Positions 8,218-16,517 of a DNA stretch of 32,864 nt are shown piece after piece (position 1 is the first letter of the stretch; each line of letters starts with the position of its first letter). A program made the translations under genes and the position numbers. This DNA comes from an uncultured Bacteroidota bacterium (GTDB lineage: Bacteria > Bacteroidota > Bacteroidia > Chitinophagales > Chitinophagaceae). Where the stretch lies: NCBI GenBank assembly GCA_902826165.1, contig CADEDV010000003.1:117178-150041 (forward strand). Reading direction: 5' to 3'. The notes under the pieces are model-generated. The model was given only the letters and a program-made list of their open reading frames with translations. It made no database searches and was not told the origin of the DNA.

Positions 8218-9216
8218 ATGAAAAACAGGTTGTTCCGGCTGACGTTTTTGTTGATAGTATTTGTTGTGTTCAGCGGATGGGGTTTCCTCGTGCATCGCAC
8301 CACGCATCAGCTGGCCGTCTATCAATTACCTAAACCGATGCGGTCGTTCTTTTATTCCAATATGAATTACCTGGTGGAGCATTCGGTGAGACCGGATCAG
8401 CGGCGTAACCAGGATTCCTCAGAAGCCTCCAAACATTTTATTGACCTGGAAGCTTTTGGAGATTCTGCTGCCTGGAAAATGCCTTTAATATGGAATGACG
8501 CAGTGAAGCGGTATACTAAAGACAGCCTGCTGGAATACGGATATGTACCTTACCAGGTTATTGTGACGAAACACAAACTTACAGAGGCATTTCGTTCCGG
8601 GAATAAAGACAGTATTCTCTTTTACGCTGCTGACCTGGGTCATTATGTTGGAGATGCCAATGTTCCGTTACATACTTCATTGAATTATGATGGGCAACTG
8701 ACCAATCAGAAAGGCTTACATAGTTTATGGGAATCGATGATCCCTGAGTTGGAGATCGACCAGTATAATTTATACAGTAAACATAAAGCAAAGTACTTAT
8801 CCGATCCTGAGCAGGCTATCTGGGATTGCATCAGGAGGGCTCATACATTATTACCCGATGTGTTTGGAAAAGAAATAGCTGCTACCAAGGGATTTGTTGA
8901 TTCCACCAAGTTCAGGGTGCAGGTACGCCGTGGCCGTGAATCAAAATCCTTTACCACAGCGTTTGCAAAGGAATACAGTAAGCAATTGGGCAAAACGATC
9001 AATGAACAATTATTATATTCAGCTAAAATGATCGCTGATTTTTGGTATACTGCCTGGGTGGATGCAGGCAAGCCCGATCTTTCTCAGCTGTCAACAAAGC
9101 CATTCGGTGATAAAGTGAAAGACGATCTCAAAAATGAATTGAAAGCCTGGCGAAATAACGAGTTGTTGAAGAAGAAACTACTTATTTCCCGGAAGCAGGG
9201 TGCAGAACAGCAGTGA
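8218..9216 (+). CDS. Zinc-dependent phospholipase C / S1-P1 nuclease-like secreted protein
   Basis: A 332-residue exported protein. A hydrophobic signal (FRLTFLLIVFVVFSGWG) ends at a tryptophan-glycine-x-x-x-histidine start (WGFLVHRTTHQLAV). In this zinc-enzyme superfamily the mature N-terminal Trp and following His residues bind metals. Further candidate ligands are HFID (H73, D76), DLGHYVGD (D139, H142, D146), PLH (H152) and GLHSLWE (H168, E172), the pattern of trinuclear-zinc P1 nuclease and phospholipase C. The substrate, nucleic acid or phospholipid, is not decided by sequence. The mature start would require cleavage exactly before the Trp. The 3' end overlaps the convergent FAD gene by 35 nt (9182-9216). 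Confidence 0.82.
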   Translation: MKNRLFRLTFLLIVFVVFSGWGFLVHRTTHQLAVYQLPKPMRSFFYSNMNYLVEHSVRPDQRRNQDSSEASKHFIDLEAFGDSAAWKMPLIWNDAVKRYTKDSLLEYGYVPYQVIVTKHKLTEAFRSGNKDSILFYAADLGHYVGDANVPLHTSLNYDGQLTNQKGLHSLWESMIPELEIDQYNLYSKHKAKYLSDPEQAIWDCIRRAHTLLPDVFGKEIAATKGFVDSTKFRVQVRRGRESKSFTTAFAKEYSKQLGKTINEQLLYSAKMIADFWYTAWVDAGKPDLSQLSTKPFGDKVKDDLKNELKAWRNNELLKKKLLISRKQGAEQQ

Positions 9217-10756
9217 TCATATCCACTACCCGTTCACCATCCATGGCGGCACTCACAATGCCCCCTGCATATCCAGCACCTTCCGCACAGGGATAAAGAC
9301 CTGCAATTTGCGGATGCTGCAATGTCTGCGGATCCCTTGGTATCCTGACAGGAGAGGAGGTTCTTGATTCTGTAGCTACCACGACGGCATCATTCGTATA
9401 ATATCCTTTCATTTTTTTACCAAAGGCCACAAAGGCTTCCTGTAAGCTTTTATGAATAAATGAGGGAAGTACTTCTTTTAATGATACAGAGTGAATGCCC
9501 GGCAGGTAAGAGCAGTCGGGTAGTTGGGAGGAGATTTTATTTTGGGTGAAATCAACCAGTCGTTGTGCAGGGGCAACAAATTTTCCACCCCCGGCAGTAA
9601 ATGCTTTTTGTTCTACAGATCGTTGAAACTCCATGGCCGCTAATGCACCATGTTTTTTGAAAGCCTGGATATCTTTTTCCTCTACTGAAACAACAATGCC
9701 GCTGTTGGCGTAAGGATTATTTCGTTTTGAAGGGCTCCAGCCATTTACTACTAATTCACCCGGTGAGGTGGCAGCCGGTGCAATGATACCACCCGGGCAC
9801 ATACAAAAAGAGAAAACACCCTTGCCATCCACCTGTTGCACCAGGCTGTAGGCAGCCGGGGGTAAAAAACGATCCCTTACCATGCAATGGTATTGCGAGC
9901 TATCGATCAGGCTTTGCGGATGCTCCACTCTTACACCCAATGCAAAGGGTTTTGCTTCGATCAGTATGTTTTTATCATGCAGTAATTGAAAAATATCACG
10001 GGCAGAATGACCCGTGGCCAGGATAACGGCATCGGCTTCAAAACTGTTCCCATCAGCCGTTTTCACTCCTTTGATCTTGTTACTGGAGATGATCAGGTCA
10101 ACCACTTTTTTTTCAAACAGAAAGTCAGCACCACAATCCTGCAATTGTTTTCGCATAGCAGTGATGATATGCGGAAGTTTATTCGTACCAATATGCGGGT
10201 GAGCTTCGTACAATATCTTTTCTTCCGCCCCAAAGCGGACAAAGAGATTCAGGATACGGTTGATATCACCCCGTTTGGAGCTGCGGGTATATAATTTGCC
10301 ATCACTGTAAGTACCGGCACCACCTTCGCCAAAGCAATAATTGCTTTCGGGGTTCACTTCTCCTTCTTTGTTCAGTGCAGCCAGGTCTCTTCTGCGGGAC
10401 CGTACATCCTTCCCTCTTTCCAGTATAATGGGTTTGATGCCATATTCCAGCAATTTTAAAGCAGCGAATAAGCCAGCCGGTCCTGCACCAACTATAGCCA
10501 CTTTTTTGGTGGCTTTTGTTACATCGTCGAACTTAAACGTTTGTAATTGCCGTTGTTCGTACGGTTCGCTGATATATGCCTGTAATTGCAGGTTCACCCA
10601 TGCCTGTTTGCTGCGGGCATCGATGGAGCTTTTGAGAATATGGTAACCCGAAACAGCTGAGGAGTTAACAGCCTCTGCTTTAGCAATGTATTGCTTTATT
10701 AGCTGCTCATTGGCTGCTTCTGAAGGAAGCAGTTTGAGGATAATTGTCTTTTGCAT
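9182..10756 (-). CDS. NAD(P)/FAD-dependent oxidoreductase, COG2509-like
   Basis: A 524-residue flavoprotein. After an N-terminal ~80-residue module ending in ARSKQAWVNLQLQ, a Rossmann dinucleotide fold opens with VAIVGAGPAGL (residues 87-96) and an acidic ribose-binding end (ILERG). ESNYCFGEGGAGTYSDGKLYTRS is the conserved signature of this uncharacterised dehydrogenase family. A second motif, ADAVILATGHSARD, and a C-terminal YPCAEGAGYAGGIVSAAMDG FAD-closing segment follow. The start is the ATG at 10756 (MQKTIILKLL) rather than the upstream in-frame GTG, because the extra 14 residues are not family-like. No physiological substrate is known for the family. It is divergent from the 5'-nucleotidase pair. 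Confidence 0.9.
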   Translation of the reverse strand: MQKTIILKLLPSEAANEQLIKQYIAKAEAVNSSAVSGYHILKSSIDARSKQAWVNLQLQAYISEPYEQRQLQTFKFDDVTKATKKVAIVGAGPAGLFAALKLLEYGIKPIILERGKDVRSRRRDLAALNKEGEVNPESNYCFGEGGAGTYSDGKLYTRSSKRGDINRILNLFVRFGAEEKILYEAHPHIGTNKLPHIITAMRKQLQDCGADFLFEKKVVDLIISSNKIKGVKTADGNSFEADAVILATGHSARDIFQLLHDKNILIEAKPFALGVRVEHPQSLIDSSQYHCMVRDRFLPPAAYSLVQQVDGKGVFSFCMCPGGIIAPAATSPGELVVNGWSPSKRNNPYANSGIVVSVEEKDIQAFKKHGALAAMEFQRSVEQKAFTAGGGKFVAPAQRLVDFTQNKISSQLPDCSYLPGIHSVSLKEVLPSFIHKSLQEAFVAFGKKMKGYYTNDAVVVATESRTSSPVRIPRDPQTLQHPQIAGLYPCAEGAGYAGGIVSAAMDGERVVDMITAVLHPASGK

Positions 10757-10899
10757 TGGGGTCAGGTTTTTATCCTGAAAAAAACTTTTGCGCTGCAAAG
10801 ATGCAAATAAAAAAAAGCTGACGAAAGTTTGTTTTTAAAAGAGTAAAATCAGTTCTTCGGGATATAAAAATCTTACTACCTTCAGGCATATTGATTAGT

Positions 10900-11646
10900 A
10901 TGAGACCAATCCCGATTGCCCTTATTTTATTAGTAGTTATCCAGGTCAGTTCCTGCAAACCGGCCTACCAGCCCCAAAGCATACAATATAAAGATTACCG
11001 GATCAATTCATCACAGGCAAAGGACTCTGTTTTGCTGAGTGTGCTGAAGCCATATAGCGACAGCGTTAATATGAGTATGAATGATGTGGTTGGTATTGCA
11101 GAAAAATCATTGGAGAAAAAAGCACCGGAAGGCACACTTGGAAACTTTATGGCAGATGCTTTTTTTACAATGGCCAATGAAAGATTCAAGACAAAGGTCG
11201 ATGTGGCTTTTATGAACTTTGGCGGTATCAGGCTGACACAATTGCCTGCAGGTACTGTGACACGGGGAAAGATATTTGAACTGATGCCTTTTGATAATGT
11301 GTTGCTGTTGCAAAAAATGAAAGGAGCCGTATTGCAACAATTATTAGATCATATAGCCGGAAGAGGCGGCTGGCCGGTAGCCGGAATGACTATGCAGATA
11401 AAAGATAAAAAGGCGGTCAATGTGCTGATCGGCGGCAAACCACTGGATCCTGAAGCAACCTATACCACCGCCAACTCTGATTTTGTAGCTAATGGAGGCG
11501 ATGATGCAGCGATGTTGCGAACTATACCCCAAATCAATATCGGCTACCTGATGCGGGATGCTCTCTTTGATTATATCAATACACTGAAAAGCCAGGGAAA
11601 GAATATAACTGCGAACGAAGAAAACCGTGTTACCAATGCTCAGTAG
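10900..11646 (+). CDS. 5'-nucleotidase C-terminal domain lipoprotein
   Basis: A 248-residue lipoprotein: the signal IALILLVVIQVSSC ends in a lipobox with Cys at residue 19 as the acylated residue. The mature protein is the 5_nucleotid_C domain alone. Visible marks are GTLGNFMADAF, FMNFGGIR, the LMPFDNVLLL hydrophobic strand, and the substrate-loop TTANSDFVANGGDDAAML. In UshA-type enzymes this domain binds the nucleotide and follows the metallophosphoesterase domain. Here it is a separate gene and comes first, overlapping the metallophosphoesterase gene by 11 nt. The ATG at 10900 was preferred over the TTG nine nt upstream. The two products presumably work together in the periplasm. Confidence 0.9.
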   Translation: MRPIPIALILLVVIQVSSCKPAYQPQSIQYKDYRINSSQAKDSVLLSVLKPYSDSVNMSMNDVVGIAEKSLEKKAPEGTLGNFMADAFFTMANERFKTKVDVAFMNFGGIRLTQLPAGTVTRGKIFELMPFDNVLLLQKMKGAVLQQLLDHIAGRGGWPVAGMTMQIKDKKAVNVLIGGKPLDPEATYTTANSDFVANGGDDAAMLRTIPQINIGYLMRDALFDYINTLKSQGKNITANEENRVTNAQ

Positions 11647-12574
11647 AAAAAAATTTATACAGCAAACAGCCCTTTCTGCGGGAGCCATACTGGCAGGACC
11701 ATCTTTACTGGAGGCTGCTGAATACCTGGCACCACAAAAGCTTACTATTCTTCATACCAATGATGTGCACAGCCGGCTGGAAGCTTTTCCCATGGATGGT
11801 GGCCGCAACCAGGGATTAGGAGGTGTGGCAGCAAGAGCTGCACTGATCGAACAGGTACGAAAAGAGGAAGAAAACGTATTATTACTTGATGCAGGCGATA
11901 TCTTCCAGGGCACTCCTTATTTTAATATCTATAAAGGAGAGCCAGAAATAAAAGCCATGTCTGCCATGCGGTACGATGCCTGCACGATCGGTAACCACGA
12001 TTTTGATGGCGGGCTGGAAAATTTAGCTACACAGTTACATAATCATGCAAACTTCCCGATGCTGGTCAGTAATTATGATTTTGCCGGCACCCCAATGGAG
12101 AATAAAACGGTACCTTATAAGATATTTACCAAAGGGAAGCTAAAGATCGGTATGTTAGGTGTGGGGATTGAAATGCAGGGATTAGTTCCTGATAATTTAT
12201 CAGCGGGTGCTAAATATCTTGATCCTGTTGAAAAGGCGAATGAAGTAGCTGAACGATTAAAAAAAGATATGAAATGTGATATGATCATTTGTTTGTCTCA
12301 CCTGGGTTATCAGTACAAGGGAAGCAATAAAGTGAGCGATGAGATACTGGCTAAAGAAACAAACAATATCGACCTGATCATTGGTGGCCATACACATACA
12401 TTCCTTGACAATCCTGTTGCGTTCAAAAATAAAAAGGGGGATGATGTGGTGGTAAACCAGGTGGGCTGGGCCGGGATAATTTTAGGTAGATTAGATTTTG
12501 AATTTTCCAAATTTTCGGGCAAAAAAATGGCAAATTCCCGGTCTATTTCAGTTACCAAAAAATCAGGGGAATAA
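11636..12574 (+). CDS. Metallophosphoesterase (5'-nucleotidase N-terminal domain), exported
   Basis: A 312-residue protein carrying only the calcineurin-like domain of UshA-type 5'-nucleotidases. Metal-site motifs are HTNDVHSRLEAF, LLDAGDIFQG, TIGNHDFD, CLSHLGYQ and IIGGHTHTFL, a full set for a dinuclear centre. The N-terminus SRKKFIQQTALSAGAILAGP resembles a twin-arginine signal in which the second arginine is replaced by lysine, so export of a folded enzyme through Tat is plausible but unproven. The start is the ATG at 11636, which lies inside the end of the upstream C-terminal-domain gene (11-nt overlap) and implies translational coupling. Together the pair would hydrolyse nucleotides or related phosphate esters. 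Confidence 0.9.
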   Translation: MLSRKKFIQQTALSAGAILAGPSLLEAAEYLAPQKLTILHTNDVHSRLEAFPMDGGRNQGLGGVAARAALIEQVRKEEENVLLLDAGDIFQGTPYFNIYKGEPEIKAMSAMRYDACTIGNHDFDGGLENLATQLHNHANFPMLVSNYDFAGTPMENKTVPYKIFTKGKLKIGMLGVGIEMQGLVPDNLSAGAKYLDPVEKANEVAERLKKDMKCDMIICLSHLGYQYKGSNKVSDEILAKETNNIDLIIGGHTHTFLDNPVAFKNKKGDDVVVNQVGWAGIILGRLDFEFSKFSGKKMANSRSISVTKKSGE

Positions 12575-12707
12575 AAATTTTTTTTTATAAAAGAAATGTA
12601 GATATTCGCCGTCCTGTCCAACTTTTTTTATCGACATTGTGTGAAGAATATTATTGGACATTTCAAAGGACTATAGTTAACACGATATATAAACTGCTAG
12701 TTGACAG

Positions 12708-14141
12708 ATGGAGAAAAATGCTGAAAAAGTCTGGACCAATTGCTTAAAGATCATCAAGGATATTGTTGAGTGGCAGCATTACAAAACATGGTTTGAACCT
12801 ATCACGCCGGTTTCCTTAAAAAATAATGTACTTGTTATACAGGTTCCCAGCCAATTCTTTTTTGAATACCTTGAAGAACATTACGTAAATTTATTAGCGA
12901 AGACATTAAAGAGAGAGTTGGGTAAAGAGGCCCGCCTCGAATACCGCATCATGGTGGACAGTGGCAACAGTAAGAACAAACCTGTTACCATGGATGTAAG
13001 CGGACAAGGATTTAAAACTTTTTCAAATAACGAAATGGATTTTCCATTAGTCATAAATAATCCAGTCAAGAATCCGTTCGTTATACCGGGTCTGAAAAAA
13101 ATGCAGATTGACCCGCAGCTCAACCATATTTATACATTCGATGCATTTATAGAAGGTGACTGCAACCGGGTAGCCCGTCGTGCTGGTAAAACAGTGGCGG
13201 AAAAACCAGGTGCAAATTCCTTTAACCCTCTTGTTATATATGGTGGGGTAGGTTTGGGCAAAACACACCTGGCACAGGCCATTGGCAACGAGGTAAAAAG
13301 GTCGAATCCCAATAAAGTGGTGTTGTATGTAAGTTCTGAGAAATTCATCAACCAGTTCATGGATCACAGCCGGAATAATGCGATCAATGATTTCATTCAT
13401 TTCTACCAGCTGATCGATGTGCTGATCATTGATGATGTTCAGTTCTTTGCAAAGGCTGAAAAATCCCAGGATGCTTTCTTTGCCATTTTTAACCACCTCC
13501 ACCAGTCCGGGAAACAACTGATCCTGACTTCGGATAAACCACCAAAAGACCTGGAAGGCGTGCAGGAAAGATTACTGAGTCGTTTCCGCTGGGGTTTGAG
13601 TGCGGACCTGCAGGTACCTGATTATGACACCCGTATTGACATCCTGGAGAGAAAAATGAAGAACGATGGGTTGGAAATGCCCAAAGAAGTGGTGAAATAT
13701 ATTGCGTATAATATTAATAGTAATGTAAGGGAACTGGAGGGTGCTTTAATATCACTGTTGGCACAATCTTCGCTGAACAGGAGGGAAATTGACCTTGATT
13801 TAGCTAAGAAAGTGTTACGCAACTTCGTCAAATCATCCAGCAAAGAGATCACTATTGAAACCATTCAGCGAATGGTATGTGAATACTTTGACGTGTCTTA
13901 TGATAAGCTTTTGCAGAAAACCCGCAAAAGAGAGATCGTACAGGCAAGGCAGATCACTATGTATTTGGCAAAAGCTTTCACCAAAAATTCACTGAAGACA
14001 ATTGGTGAGCATTTTGGAGGAAGAGACCATACCACGGTCATCCATTCCTGCCAGACCGTGAAAGACCTGATGGATACAGATACTGTGTTCAGGGAAAACG
14101 TTTTAGAATTGCAACAGAAAGTGCAGTTAGCTGCCATGTAA
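12708..14141 (+). CDS. dnaA: Chromosomal replication initiator protein DnaA
   Basis: A 477-residue DnaA with its four domains. Domain I (MEKNAEKVWTNCLKII, WFEPI) occupies residues 1-80. A short linker follows at about 85-125. The AAA+ domain has Walker A YGGVGLGKTH (178-187), Walker B VLIIDDVQF (238-246) and LLSRFRWGLSADL. Domain IV ends with the DnaA-box-binding helix-turn-helix signature GGRDHTTVIHSCQ. DnaA melts oriC and loads DnaB. No clear cluster of TTATCCACA-type DnaA boxes is seen in the 133 nt upstream or the 160 nt downstream, so the origin is probably not adjacent. It appears monocistronic, with a terminator 29 nt after the stop. Confidence 0.98.
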   Translation: MEKNAEKVWTNCLKIIKDIVEWQHYKTWFEPITPVSLKNNVLVIQVPSQFFFEYLEEHYVNLLAKTLKRELGKEARLEYRIMVDSGNSKNKPVTMDVSGQGFKTFSNNEMDFPLVINNPVKNPFVIPGLKKMQIDPQLNHIYTFDAFIEGDCNRVARRAGKTVAEKPGANSFNPLVIYGGVGLGKTHLAQAIGNEVKRSNPNKVVLYVSSEKFINQFMDHSRNNAINDFIHFYQLIDVLIIDDVQFFAKAEKSQDAFFAIFNHLHQSGKQLILTSDKPPKDLEGVQERLLSRFRWGLSADLQVPDYDTRIDILERKMKNDGLEMPKEVVKYIAYNINSNVRELEGALISLLAQSSLNRREIDLDLAKKVLRNFVKSSSKEITIETIQRMVCEYFDVSYDKLLQKTRKREIVQARQITMYLAKAFTKNSLKTIGEHFGGRDHTTVIHSCQTVKDLMDTDTVFRENVLELQQKVQLAAM

Positions 14142-14170
14142 GATACTTTGGACGGTTTCAATAAATTATT

Positions 14171-14216
14171 GAACCAGCCCCGTCTCGCTCCTGGCGATGA
14201 TGGGGTTCTTTTTTTA
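14171..14216 (+). terminator. Rho-independent terminator of dnaA
   Basis: An outer stem (GAACC 14171-14175 with GGTTC 14204-14208, extendable by C-G pairs across a small bulge) encloses a long C/G-rich loop and is followed by seven T at 14209-14215. Confidence 0.65.
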
Positions 14217-14304
14217 TTGAATTTAAACGGTTAAAGATGCCGGAGGAAAGCAATTAATCTTTATTTTTGCCACCCCTTCGGTAAAAACGGGGTAAAGTTC
14301 TTAG

Positions 14305-14395
14305 GGAGAGGTGCCTGAGTGGCCGAAAGGGCCGGTTTGCTAAACCGTTGTACGAGCTTAAACTTGTACCGAGGGTTCGAATCCCTCCCTCTCCG
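14305..14395 (+). tRNA. tRNA-Ser (anticodon GCU)
   Basis: The acceptor arms GGAGAGG (14305-14311) and CCTCTCC (14388-14394) pair perfectly, with G at 14395 as discriminator. The D arm, an anticodon loop TTGCTAA with GCT at 14339-14341, a long variable arm (GTACGAGC...TTGTAC) and GGTTCGAATCC as the T loop are all visible. The extra-long variable arm and 91-nt length are typical of a class II serine tRNA reading AGC/AGU. The CCA end is not encoded. Confidence 0.95.
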
Positions 14396-14400
14396 CAGGA

Positions 14401-14424
14401 GCCTGCAAAGACCGGCAGGCTTTT
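14401..14424 (+). terminator. Small hairpin terminator between the two tRNAs
   Basis: GCCTGC (14401-14406) pairs with GCAGGC (14415-14420) around an 8-nt loop and is followed by TTTT. It may end the tRNA-Ser transcript or serve as a processing signal, since tRNA-Pro starts 10 nt later. Confidence 0.55.
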
Positions 14425-14433
14425 ATTATGGCC

Positions 14434-14510
14434 CGGGAAGTAGCGCAGGCCGGTAGCGCACCTGGTTTGGGACCAGGGGGTCGCAGGTTCGAATCCTGTC
14501 TTCCCGACCA
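14434..14510 (+). tRNA. tRNA-Pro (anticodon UGG), CCA encoded
   Basis: The acceptor strands CGGGAAG (14434-14440) and CTTCCCG (14500-14506) pair, with A as discriminator and an encoded CCA at 14508-14510. The anticodon stem CCTGG/CCAGG closes the loop TTTGGGA, so the anticodon is TGG (14468-14470). The T arm contains GGTTCGAATCC. It is a standard 77-nt class I tRNA reading CCN proline codons. Confidence 0.96.
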
Positions 14511-14517
14511 AAACAAA

Positions 14518-14552
14518 AGAAGCCAAACAGCAATGTTTGGCTTCTTTATTTT
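14518..14552 (+). terminator. Strong terminator after tRNA-Pro
   Basis: An 11-bp perfect stem, AGAAGCCAAAC (14518-14528) with GTTTGGCTTCT (14535-14545), closes a 6-nt loop and is followed by a T-rich tail. It lies 8 nt after the tRNA CCA. Confidence 0.85.
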
Positions 14553-14777
14553 AGAAAGATCCCGGTTTGTATTGATGTATGCGTTATCATACCCTGCCAG
14601 GGATTGGATTATCTTTTTTCTCCAGCTATCGGAAAATTAAACCAGGTGCCATGCTTTGTGATGTACGTTACAGAATACCCGATTCTGTTTGTCTACCTTT
14701 TCCTCCAACAATTGAATAATCTTTTTAAGGCATAAGGTTTTTGCTTCCGTTGTGTCTAACAGATAACATGCATTAGT

Positions 14778-15356
14778 GTGGACGATACTGAACTTATACA
14801 AAATGTCCTGAACGGCAATCAAAGAGATTTTGAACGATTAGTCGAGAAATACCAGTCCACTGTCTTTCGGATAGCAATTGGATTGCTTCATAATAAAGAA
14901 GATGCCGAAGAAATTGTACAGGATGTTTTTATTAAGGTGTACAAGTCTCTTTCCTCGTTTGATGCAAAAGCCGCTTTCTCCACCTGGTTGTACCGGGTTA
15001 CTGTGAATAGCAGCTTGAATGTTCTCCGTAAAAAGAAGCGGCAGAAGTTATGGGTTGAATTATCAGATATTCTTCAGTTACGATCCAAAGAAAAACAAGC
15101 AGATGTACAAATGGTTGAACAATCTGATAATGCTTTCATCTACCAGGCCATGAATGAGTTGCCTGCAATGCAACGGGTGGCTTTTATATTGTCAAAATAC
15201 GAAGAGCTTCCACAAGCCAGGGTGGCTGAAATTCTGCACCTTAGTACGGGTGCCGTGGAGCAACTTATCTACAGGGCTAAAAATAATCTTCAGCAAAAAT
15301 TAGAAAAAAAATTCCCCACCCGTAAGATAATTAAAACAAGTGTGTCCAATAGTTAA
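14778..15356 (+). CDS. RNA polymerase ECF-type sigma factor
   Basis: A 192-residue sigma-70 family protein of the extracytoplasmic-function class. Region 2 spans about residues 17-90, with FERLVEKYQSTVFRIAIGLL, then the core-binding DAEEIVQDVFIKVYKSL and FSTWLYRVTVN. Region 4 lies at about 125-180, with LPAMQRVAFILSKYEELP and the helix-turn-helix RVAEILHLSTGAVEQLIYRA. Regions 1 and 3 are absent, as expected. Translation should start at GTG (14778): an in-frame TAA sits 21 nt upstream and the nearby ATG (14768) is followed at once by a stop in its own frame. The next gene begins on the base after the stop codon, the usual arrangement for a sigma/anti-sigma pair. Confidence 0.93.
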   Translation: MDDTELIQNVLNGNQRDFERLVEKYQSTVFRIAIGLLHNKEDAEEIVQDVFIKVYKSLSSFDAKAAFSTWLYRVTVNSSLNVLRKKKRQKLWVELSDILQLRSKEKQADVQMVEQSDNAFIYQAMNELPAMQRVAFILSKYEELPQARVAEILHLSTGAVEQLIYRAKNNLQQKLEKKFPTRKIIKTSVSNS

Positions 15357-15668
15357 ATGACCCGGCAAATGAAAGAGCAAGAAATAGAAAATAAAATTCA
15401 GGCTGCCATCCGGGAAGAAAGGAATACATCATTTAATCCTTTTCTTGCCACCAGGATCATGGCTGCTATTGAAAAAGAAAGGACGGACCGCACCAGCACA
15501 TTTATTCCGGCCTGGAAAAAAGTGATGGTTGCGATGAGTTTGCTGGTTGCCATTGCCGCGGGCTATTATACCGGGAATTTATATGAGCGGAATAATTATC
15601 CTGATGAAGTGGTGCTCATAAACGATTACGGAATGGAGCAACTTGAATTTTATAAGCAAGGGGAATAA
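15357..15668 (+). CDS. Single-pass membrane protein, putative anti-sigma factor
   Basis: A 103-residue protein translated directly after the sigma factor (no intergenic base). The first ~50 residues are charged and helical (KEQEIENKIQAAIREERN, then TRIMAAIEKER). One membrane span follows at about residues 52-72 (KVMVAMSLLVAIAAGYYTGN), leaving a short periplasmic tail with VVLINDYGMEQLEFY. No zinc-binding HxxxCxxC motif is present, so it is not a standard ZAS-type anti-sigma factor. The role is inferred from position and topology: the cytoplasmic N-terminus could hold the sigma factor and the periplasmic tail could receive a signal. Confidence 0.72.
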   Translation: MTRQMKEQEIENKIQAAIREERNTSFNPFLATRIMAAIEKERTDRTSTFIPAWKKVMVAMSLLVAIAAGYYTGNLYERNNYPDEVVLINDYGMEQLEFYKQGE

Positions 15669-15680
15669 AATAAAAGTAAC

Positions 15681-16211
15681 ATGCTGAGGAATATTAAACT
15701 TTTACACTGGCTGCTGATTTTACTGGTAGTAATGAATGCTGTTACTATAGGAACAATTTTAGTGCATAATTACAAGGAAAAGAAAAATCGGGGCGATATG
15801 AAACTGAATAATGTTCCAGGCGGAAATGTGCTGAATGGAAAATTCTTCCGGCAGACACTGGGGTTTGATGATCAGCAAATGGATTCATTCCGGCAAATCA
15901 ACCAGGCTTTCCGGTCCGGTACCATGGGACTGGCAGAAAGGATTGAAACGCTTAAAGAAGAGATGTTTATCGAATTGAAAAAACCTGTACCTGATACAGT
16001 GTTATTAAACAGGTATTCATTAAGCATTGGGAAAATGCATGGCGAACTGAAAATGGAAACATATAAATTTTACCTGTTACTAAAATATAAATGCTCTCCT
16101 GAGCAAGAGGCTGAACTTGAAAAGGTATTTCTGCCATTGTTTAAAAAGGAGGGAATTCATGGCCCTGCGAACCAGCAAAACCGCAGAGGCTGGAATAAAG
16201 AAGCTCCTTAA
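15681..16211 (+). CDS. Membrane-anchored Spy/CpxP-like sensor (heavy-metal resistance type)
   Basis: A 176-residue protein with an uncleaved-looking N-terminal span (LLHWLLILLVVMNAVTIGTI, residues 7-26) and a periplasmic helical domain. That domain contains FFRQTLGFDDQQMDSFRQIN and a long LAERIETLKEEMFIELKK helix. The pattern, with paired helices each opened by an L/F-x-x-x-Q-x-x-x-F motif, matches periplasmic heavy-metal-sensor proteins of the CpxP/Spy/ZraP group. Two cysteines are absent, but KCSPEQEAELEKVF supplies one and the tail carries His/Asn/Arg-rich residues. It follows the putative anti-sigma gene by 12 nt. It may sense misfolded protein or metal and feed back on the sigma/anti-sigma pair. 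The ligand is unknown. Confidence 0.75.
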   Translation: MLRNIKLLHWLLILLVVMNAVTIGTILVHNYKEKKNRGDMKLNNVPGGNVLNGKFFRQTLGFDDQQMDSFRQINQAFRSGTMGLAERIETLKEEMFIELKKPVPDTVLLNRYSLSIGKMHGELKMETYKFYLLLKYKCSPEQEAELEKVFLPLFKKEGIHGPANQQNRRGWNKEAP

Positions 16212-16229
16212 TAATTTAAATATATAAAT

Positions 16230-16517
16230 ATGAAAAAGTTGATGTTGACAGCGATCCTTCTGGTCGCTATGGGCAGCCTCTTGTCTGCTCAATCTCCCGG
16301 CCCCCGAAATTCAAAAGCCGGAACGAACAAAGAGGCAGCAAATTATACAGATGCCAATAACAATTCTGTTTGCGATAATTATGAAAATAGAGGAATATCC
16401 CGGCCTTTTTTGAAGAAGGGTAAAGGACAAGGTAGAAGGGCCGCAACTGCCGAAAGGGGTCAAAAAAACAGGTGTTTTACACGACAAGGCAGAGGTAATG
16501 CCGGTCGTAACCGATGA
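16230..16517 (+). CDS. Small secreted protein with EF-hand-like calcium loop
   Basis: A 95-residue protein with a clear signal peptide (MKKLMLTAILLVAMGSLLSA, cut before QSPG). The mature part is about 75 residues. It holds one loop, DANNNSVCDNYE, with D, N, N, D and E at the spacing of a calcium-binding EF-hand or dockerin loop, and a tail rich in Arg, Lys and Gly (GKGQGRRAATAERG). Small proteins like this accompany DUF2202 genes in Bacteroidota. The function is unknown. It begins 18 nt after the Spy-like gene, and the next gene follows after 53 nt. The basic tail is unusual for a periplasmic protein. Confidence 0.6.
   Translation: MKKLMLTAILLVAMGSLLSAQSPGPRNSKAGTNKEAANYTDANNNSVCDNYENRGISRPFLKKGKGQGRRAATAERGQKNRCFTRQGRGNAGRNR

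Noticed and set aside
12575-12707. Possible oriC beside dnaA
   Set aside because: The gap is AT-rich, but no cluster of TTATCCACA-like DnaA boxes was found on either side of the gene.
14254-14526. A 90-codon minus-strand frame containing KTGFEPATPWSQ-like sequence
   Set aside because: It is the antisense reading of the tRNA-Ser/tRNA-Pro pair, a well-known source of false protein calls.
14637-14822. A 61-codon minus-strand frame overlapping the sigma factor start
   Set aside because: Codons outside the overlap look fairly protein-like (TEAKTLCLKKIIQLLEEK), but its only start lies inside the sigma gene and no RBS, promoter or relative is recognised. The 226-nt gap before the sigma gene is better read as leader and promoter.
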